Positions 58,095 to 64,000 of a stretch of 64,000 nucleotides of DNA are shown in pieces; within the stretch, counting starts at the first letter, position 1; each line of letters starts with the position of its first letter. Below the pieces are notes generated by a model. That model was not told the DNA's origin, did not search any database, and saw only the letters and a program-made list of their open reading frames with translations. A program made the translations under genes and the position numbers. Source of the DNA: Humulus lupulus. Taxonomy: Eukaryota > Streptophyta > Magnoliopsida > Rosales > Cannabaceae. The stretch covers positions 259,713,042 to 259,777,041 of the forward strand of contig NC_084795.1 in NCBI RefSeq assembly GCF_963169125.1, written 5' to 3'.

Positions 58095-60198
58095 TGTAAC
58101 GCCCTAGGTAACCAAGGTCGTTACACTGTGTGTTTAAGATAGTGCAAGACTTGCTAATCAAGTCGTTTGAAAATAAATGTGCTTCTAAAGTCAACTGACA
58201 AGTTAGGGTTAAAATATCTTGATCGTAAAATGGTTGATTTTCATTAGAATAAGAGTTTGATACATCAAATCCCAAAAGTAATCTTTACATGGTGGTTACA
58301 ACTCTCAAAAATAGATACAACAGTAGCTAGCCTAAGTGGCAAAATACGATTTTTGGCTCTAGTCCCTGTAAATCCCTCAGCCCTAGCGATCGAGCAGCTG
58401 CCAATGAACACACCGACCCCAAAGCTCTCCATGTCATGTCTGGTCCAACTTTCCTTTGACTTTACCTTCACCACATAGCACTCGTGAGCCAAGGCTCAAC
58501 AAGAAAACCAAATTCAACGAGCATAGATAAAAAACAGAATGTGCATAGTAAACTTTAGATCAACTAGTTCAATTAACAGCAAAATATAAGTGCTAAACTA
58601 GGCAACAATGATAGTTTAATCCAATCATATAAATCAATCTTAATACAGTTAAATAGGTGTTAGCGCCCTTAGGCTGAGCCCTCTGGTTATTTAGTTGATC
58701 CCGGCTTGCTTAGGCCGAGCTGCATTCAATACGCTCAACATCAGCCTCGACTCCCTTAGGTCGTACTTTCACATCACACATAGCAAACATACAGGTTACA
58801 TAACACATATGTTACTTTACAGGGGATCTCAATCCCATTCACAACTTGGGTGCAATTTTCTTACCTCGAGTCCTAAGCGAAGGATGCGGAGCGGTCCCGA
58901 GCACAATCCTCAATCGCGAGCCTTAGCGATAACCCTAGTCACAAGCGAAAATGGATAACTATCAAAATATAATCCAATTAAATGATTTGGAATCAAATAC
59001 TAGCCTCTGGGACCTCGAATTCTACTAAATCGGGTAGTAGAGTTCATCCCGAGCACTTAAGTTTAAGTCCTCAAGCCTCCTCGAGCCTAAAAACCACTCT
59101 TGGCTATGGCTTCCTAGGCAGGCCGCGACCTAGCCCTAAGGGTCGCGGCGTGCCCCAAGTCAGAAGCGCCAACCTCTTGTCCCAGGGGGGAGGCGGGCCG
59201 CGACTTGCCCCCTAGGGCTGCAGTGTGCCCATGAATCAACAAGCCCCCCAGGGCCTTTTGGGGCACGCGAACCGCGACGCCCATGAACTGAGTCGCAGCG
59301 CGCCCCGTGAACCCAGAAATCCCTGTGTTTTCTGCATTTTTCCCCAACTCACTGCCTCAAAATTCAACCCTAAATATATACCCAAGCCAAAAATAGGTCT
59401 AGAATTGCCAATATCACCTCAGAATCCCCTCAAGTACCCCTCAACATGATCACAATCAACTAAAAATTCAACAACTTAAAACCTGAAACCTTACCTCAGT
59501 TAGTAGCTTTAATCCTCAGGATTTTCTTGACTATTCCTAGCTTAATTTCCCCAAACTTCCCTGCTAAATCCCCAGACTTTTCCTTCAAGAGTTTCCTTCA
59601 ACTTCAATGCACAAGAGAAGGAGAGAGAGAGAGTGAGAGAGTTTGAGAAATTTCTATTTGGTTTTGATTATTTCCTAGATTCATCTGAGTATATCCTTTA
59701 ATCAAAAGACCCTCTATACTAATCTTGCCTCATTTATTGCCCATAAGGGCAAAATGGTCACTTCCCGCTAATTCCTCGAGTCATCCTACAAATTCCCAAC
59801 CAATCCCGATGTACCAAACTAATTACCAAATACTTACCCGTTACTTGATAAATCCCCAAATATTCTCTAAGTTCCCAGAATACCCCTAGGCTCACCTTGA
59901 GCTGGGTATTAAACCCCGCTGTGACTATTCTGCTAATCCGCTCACTAGGATCGCCTTGAGTCAAATACTGCAAATATATTCACATAATAATGTGGTCTCA
60001 ATCATTTAACGCATATAATCACATTTATGCCCTCAATGGCCAAAATTACAAAGATACCCTTATAAACAAGAATGGGCCCACATGCATATTTAATACTCAT
60101 AAACATGCATTTATAATCATATTATCATATAAATCATGCATGCTACATAGTCACGCATTTAATCAATTAATCACACATATACCCAATTATGCCCTCCC
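58095..60198 (-). mobile_element. Solo LTR S9 (gypsy, minus), right end shortened
   Basis: It starts TGTAACGCCCTAGG and carries the hairpin (58095-58126), a degraded second motif (58462-58485) and the donor-like motif (58848-58869), all minus. It is of the same subfamily as the LTRs of D (AGGGTCGCGGCGTGCCCC words at 59130-59300). About 60 bp of the expected plus-strand right end are missing: sequence leaves the family at GCCCTCCC (60198). CCAAC occurs at 58090-58094 and 60197-60201, so the target duplication may partly survive. Confidence 0.85.
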
Positions 60199-60201
60199 AA
60201 C

Positions 60202-61540
60202 CCTGTGGCCAAGATGAAGGAGATAATCGAGGCCAGGGCAGCTGTAGCCAAGGCTTCGGTGAAGAGGGCCGCCAAGGGCCCGGCCACAAATAAAATTATG
60301 GAACTAATCCTCAGGGATTCAGAGCCAATTCAGGAAGCTTCTGAGCGGGGTCTAGCTGCAAGTTCCATCTCGGCAGTGCACGCCTAAACGATCTCGCCCT
60401 AACCTGCTCCTCTCCAAGTTATTAGTTTGGAGCATGAGCCTTTTGAAGAAGGAAGAGCAACTAAGAGGAAAGCGGACTCGGTTGCTGCGGGGTCTTCAAA
60501 GCCGGCCCAGATAAACAAGACCAAGGATCCAGCCCTAGCAGAGGAGCATTCCTCTGGGGAAAGCCTCATTGTTATGCAAGAGATCCCGGAGGCTCTAGGA
60601 CTTCCCGTCAACTCAATCCTTCCTGAGGAAGGGGACCTGGTCCTCCAAGAGATGAGGATGAAAATAGTGTCCTGGGCCTAGGACGAAAATCGAGACAAAT
60701 GGGAAGAGGTGTACTTAGCCCTGACCATCATGGACTGACTTGTAGCTGAGATCGGGTTTCGGCCTAAGATGGGGCAGGACACGGCTCCGCTTGTTGCGGA
60801 TTTGCTGGCCCGGGTGAGGGCTACCATCTCCAATCTTCAGCTCAAGTGATATGCCACCTTGGCCAGCCAAGATGCCCTTTTCATCTCCCAAGCCATTCGC
60901 CATCAGGCCACCACAGTAAGTCATGTGCCCGTCTAGTCTTTGATTTTACCATCATGATTCCTTGTAAATTTTCTAACATTGATTTGTTCCAAGATGCCTT
61001 TTTGGCCCATAGGAACACGGATATGGTGGCCAAGATGGCGGTGAAGCTGGAGATGACCCAGTTGGAGCTAGAGGGGGCGTTAATCAGCGGGAAACTACCA
61101 GGGAAGCCCTTTCCAAGGAGGCTGCTCAGCTTGAGGCTGAGTGTGAGGAGGTTGTCTGAGTTCAGGCTCAGCACGAGGAAGTTTTGTCCAGTAAGGACAC
61201 CGAACATAAGAAGTCAGTGGACAACCTGGAGGCAAAGCTATGTCATGTTCGTGGCTCGGAGGCTTCGATCAAAGCCCTTCTAGAGGCGGCTGAGGCCTAA
61301 CTTCGCCAGGATCTAATGATGGTGGCAAACCTTGAGACCCGGAACCATGCTTTGGAGGGCATGGTTTAGCTGGAAATGAAGCGGAGTGATGACACTCGCC
61401 AGGAGAGGGAGCAGGCTGACGAGATGTTGGCAGTCACTTTTGATGAGGCCATTTACATGGCCTAGCTCCAAGACAAGAATATGGATATCCTTCACTATCT
61501 AGATCCGGCTGCAAAGAGAAAGCTGATGCGGCGCTCTTAG
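60202..61540 (+). pseudogene. Opposite-strand ORF of element T, C-terminal coiled-coil part
   Basis: It continues after S9 with AKMKEIIEARAAVAKASVKR (basic, helical), then RATKRKADSVAAGSSKPAQ, resembling a nuclear-localisation type basic patch, then acidic and proline-containing sequence. A GTAAGT donor (60916) and an AAG acceptor (60993) bound a likely intron. The last exon is long, charged and helical: ETTREALSKEAAQLEAECEE, SKDTEHKKSVDNLEAKL, RQEREQADEMLAVTFDEAIY, ending LMRRS at 61540. Five or more stops occur; those in the last exon all fall where one C-to-T change in CAG, CAA or CGA explains them. Confidence 0.7.
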
Positions 61541-61770
61541 CTGGTGATGACAGGGTGAGAATGCTACGGATGTCCCATATCAAAATGAAGCCTAGGCCTG
61601 GGCCTTTGTATTTTAGTTAGGGTTTCCTTTCTGTTTTTGTAGTTGTATTACTTTTATGGACGCGGATGCGTCCAAATTATCTGTATTATTATATATTGGT
61701 TTTTCTCTGCATAATGATTCCAACTTTGTATTCGTTTATTTCCTCCAAATTCACTAAGTGTTTTATCACT
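61541..61770. other. Spacer after the antisense ORF
   Basis: T-rich sequence following the stop, possibly the 3' untranslated end of the antisense transcript. Nothing else recognised. Confidence 0.5.
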
Positions 61771-62180
61771 TTGCATGAATTCAGGTTGAATATTGAGTCC
61801 TGGTTCCAATGGTCAGGACCATTAGGGGAAATAATGTAGAAGGTATTTAACCTGTCCTGGGATCCATGTTCAGGTCTTGATGCCCTGGACCGTCTTGGAC
61901 TTAACCAATATAACTTAACTACTGATTTATCCTGACTCTATGGTTCAGGTTCCAACGGCCTGGATCGTTAATGAGTTATCAACTGTTGTCTCATTTATCT
62001 GTCCTGATTCTGATGTTCAGGTTCCAATGATCTGGACTATCAGAGATTAGTTTATTAGCTTATTTCAAACTTGAGGTTAAGGTTCCAATGGTCTGGGTCG
62101 TTTATAAGACTAACTTTAATCAATTTAAACCTAAGATTCATGTTCCAATGGTTCTAGGCCGTTACAAGGAAAACATGAAT
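61771..62180. repeat. Diverged tandem repeats with GTTCCAATGGTCTGGA core
   Basis: About six units of 60-80 bp share a core like GTTCAGGTTCCAATGGTCTG (at about 61801, 61870, 61947, 62016, 62078, 62142), each followed by a (G)GACCGT-like word. The complement contains the same ACGGTCC word found upstream of the antisense ORF. Confidence 0.75.
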
Positions 62181-62228
62181 AGGGATTTCGTTATCCGAGA
62201 CCACATTAGGTCTAGACCAATTTTTATG

Positions 62229-62430
62229 AGTTGGGTTTTGAAGCCCCCGGACCATGTGGATCTGGGTTAGGATTGGGATTTGAGCCTTGCATCCTATTTT
62301 TTGGAAGTTAGGTTTTGAACCCCCTAGACCATGTGGGTCAGGGTTAGGACTGGGCTTTGAGCCTTGCATCCCATTGGGTTTCGAACCCCCAGTCTATACG
62401 AATCTGAATCTAGACTAAGCCCCGAGCTTT
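62229..62430. repeat. Tandem repeat, about 65-80 bp unit, three copies
   Basis: Units start at 62233, 62310 and 62376 with GGGTTTTGAAGCCCCC-type sequence and end with TTTGAGCCTTGCATCC. They are diverged copies with no open frame. Confidence 0.8.
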
Positions 62431-62626
62431 GCATCCTTTTTTGTTTTTAATCATGGGCTTGTATAGATGGCCTTAGCCCCCAAGTGACTAAAGAGTGTAG
62501 TCTTAGGTCACTTATTTGTGTATAAATTGAAGACGGACGCGAACTTTTTCTTTCCTTACAACATTTCTTGTGGTGTTTTGTATGCACCATTTCCCTTAAA
62601 AAGAAATCTCCCTGGGGCATACATTG
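62431..62626. other. Spacer between repeats and integrase end of element T
   Basis: Non-coding in both strands as far as I can read; it contains TAGCCCCCAAG (minus CTTGGGGGCTA), similar to the polypurine tract at 55415-55427. Internal extra purine tracts of this kind occur in Tat-type elements; this one is only a candidate. Confidence 0.4.
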
Positions 62627-63079
62627 CTAGAAATAAATAATACTAGAAAGAAATGAAATTGCATCCTCCCAAGTACTGATAGTACCGACAGAGTGTTCTG
62701 CGTTCCAGGCCCTTGGGACCTCTGTTCCATCTAGTCGCCTTAAGTGATACATTCCTGGACATACTTCGTTTTGGATTTCATAGGGTCCTTCCCAATTTGG
62801 TCCCAGAACCCCCACTCCTGGATCTTGAGTTGCAGGGAAGACTCTTTTAGGGACTAGATCGCTTGTTTCAAACCTCTGGCTCTTAACTTTAGAGTTAAAG
62901 TGCCTGGCGATCTTTCCCTGATACATTTTCAGTTGCACCTGTGATTCCTCCCGGATCTCTTCGATGACATCCAGGGATTCTTGGTGTAGGGCGTAGTTCC
63001 GAACGGGAACGTATGTGTCCTGTCTGTGAGACGGGACCTTTGTTTCTTCTAGGATGACCACTTCACATCCGTACACCAT
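62627..63079 (-). pseudogene. Integrase C-terminal region, element T
   Basis: The frame reads YGCEVVILEETKVPSHRQD, then IREESQVQLKMYQGKIARHF, then LGPNWEGPYEIQ and YHLRRLDGTEVPRAWNAEH. This is the usual C-terminal part of Tat/Athila integrases, which ends the polyprotein. The 150-residue stretch is intact. There is no chromodomain. Confidence 0.9.
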
Positions 63080-63560
63080 TTAATAGGGAGTATGTCTGGT
63101 TGACGTTCTTTCTGTGGTCTGTTAGACCATAGGATGCGGGGCAACTCTTCTGGCCACTTTCTCTTGCAGGCTTGTAGTGTTTTCTTTAATGTGCCCTACA
63201 AAATTTTGTTCATGACCTCTGTTTGTCTGTTTACTTGAGGCCTTGCGACTACGGAGAAGCTTTTGATGATGCCATGTCTTTCATAGAATTTGGTGAAGTG
63301 GACGCTATCAAATTGCTTCCTGTTGCCAGACACAATTTTGTGAGGGAGGTCGTATCGGCACACAATGTTGATGATGACGAAGCCCAGAGCCTTCTTGAGG
63401 GTGATGGCGTTCATTGGTTCCGCTTCGGCCCACTTGGTGTAATAATCGACGGCTACAATGACGTATTTTACTGCACCCTTCCCGGTCGTGAGGGATCCTA
63501 CTAAATCGATTTCCCAAACTGCAAAAGGCTAGGGACTAGTCATCAGGGTTATTTCTGTTG
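63080..63560 (-). pseudogene. Integrase core, element T
   Basis: From about 63530: VWEIDLVGSLTTGKGAVKYV (first Asp), VDYYTKWAEAEPMNAITLKK, then IVSGNRKQFDSVHFTKFYE, where the second catalytic Asp (expected in VSDNGKQF) is Gly. RPQVNRQTEVMNKIL keeps the Glu. A stop at about 63195 and further changes follow (EELPRILWSNR at about 63130). Confidence 0.9.
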
Positions 63561-64000
63561 GAGGGGCTCGCAGGATCTTCGCGTACCTTTGGAACTGTTC
63601 ACATTTGCAGACGTAATCAACACAATCCTTATTTATCGCATGCTAGAAATATTCTTGCCTTAGGATTTTCTTGGACAAGCTGAGTCCGGCTGTGTGATCT
63701 CCGCAAAAACCTTCATGCACTTTGTGCATGATTGCACTCATTTATGTCCCGAATACGCATCGCAGATAGGGCATGGACAACCTTTATCCACAGGAAACTC
63801 CCCAGTTTTTAGGTGTTGGATGAGAGGGCCCATCCAGGATGTAGAGTAATCGATGGCATTGATGATTGCAAGGGCTTGAATACTAGGTGCGGGTAGATGG
63901 TCGATTGGGACAACCCCGGAGAGTTCTACTTCAACATTCGTGGCCAATTTTGCCAATGTGTCTGCAAACACATTTTATTCCCTAGGGATCTGACGAATGA
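63561..64000 (-). pseudogene. RNase H end and integrase zinc region, element T (cut by window end)
   Basis: From 63971 down: NVFADTLAKLATN, the end of RNase H, then VVPIDHLPAPSIQALA, WMGPLIQHLKTGEFP and a stop at about 63738. The zinc-binding part of integrase should follow but is poorly preserved (stops between 63560 and 63735; CPRKS and KNISSM readable). RT lies beyond the window. Confidence 0.85.

Larger units (their letters stand above)
54411..64000 (-). mobile_element. Element T: Ty3/gypsy Tat-type element with opposite-strand ORF (right end outside window)
   Basis: In element sense (minus) the window shows RNase H, integrase, a repeat-rich spacer, an ORF on the opposite strand, a polypurine tract and the 3' LTR. 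The integrase and its C-terminal region (WEIDLVGSLTTGKG, YYTKWAEAEP, LGPNWEGPYEI, PRAWNAEH) are of the Tat/Athila branch. An antisense ORF between pol and the 3' LTR is known for some Tat elements such as Grande. A solo LTR (58095-60198) is nested in the antisense ORF. Gag, RT and 5' LTR lie beyond 64000. Confidence 0.82.

Noticed and set aside
63223..63504. Plus-strand ORF of 93 codons
   Set aside because: It is a shadow of the integrase core of element T on the minus strand.

Overview
The window is nuclear DNA from a flowering plant and consists almost entirely of LTR retrotransposons nested inside one another. I recognise no intact host gene, tRNA gene, CRISPR array or bacterial operon. 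The evidence is: Ty3/gypsy and Ty1/copia polyprotein fragments with family motifs, long LTRs with TG...CA ends, primer-binding sites matching plant initiator tRNA-Met, polypurine tracts, and 5-bp target-site duplications (TSDs). A small chimeric piece of plastid DNA (23S rRNA plus rpoC2) also points to a plant nucleus. Species cannot be named from this.

Layout. (A) 1-10984, minus strand: a Tekay/Del-type chromovirus (gag, protease, RT, RNase H, integrase, chromodomain). Its 3' LTR is cut by the window start. Its gag carries the plastid insert (about 5806-6243), and its leader carries a solo LTR (7144-8466) with a 34-bp minisatellite. (B) 10985 to about 13091, plus strand: the 3' half of a Ty1/copia element, apparently the target into which A inserted. 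(C) 14117-34890, plus strand: a Ty1/copia element with a 5'-truncated left LTR and a complete right LTR. It is split by (D) 19226-31212, a second Tekay element, itself split in its RT gene by a solo LTR (23980-26568). (S3) 35083-37607: a solo Tekay-type LTR in an AAGCAAC-rich repeat. About 39428-48010: an old minus-oriented LTR-like remnant holding three separate solo LTRs (40771-41509, 41717-44015 and a copia LTR 44352-47592), the last split by another gypsy solo LTR (44792-47142). (E) 48747-54410: a rearranged copia element with part of an LTR inverted, holding a solo LTR (49985-52824). (T) 54411-64000 and beyond, minus strand: a Tat-type Ty3/gypsy element. It shows a 3' LTR, a decayed opposite-strand extra ORF (56023-61540, with a PF04195-like N-terminal part and a coiled-coil-like C-terminal part, split by a solo LTR at 58095-60198), tandem-repeat spacers, and integrase/RNase H.

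All coding parts are broken by stops or frameshifts, and several catalytic residues are replaced, so no element here looks able to move by itself. The most interesting observations are: a splice-donor-like 20-mer plus a second downstream motif conserved in the Tekay-type LTRs of the window; palindromic hairpins at the 3' ends of LTRs in two unrelated LTR types; the intron-containing antisense ORF of the Tat element; the chimeric plastid insert; and an inversion breakpoint in E that falls within about 12 bp of the site where T inserted.
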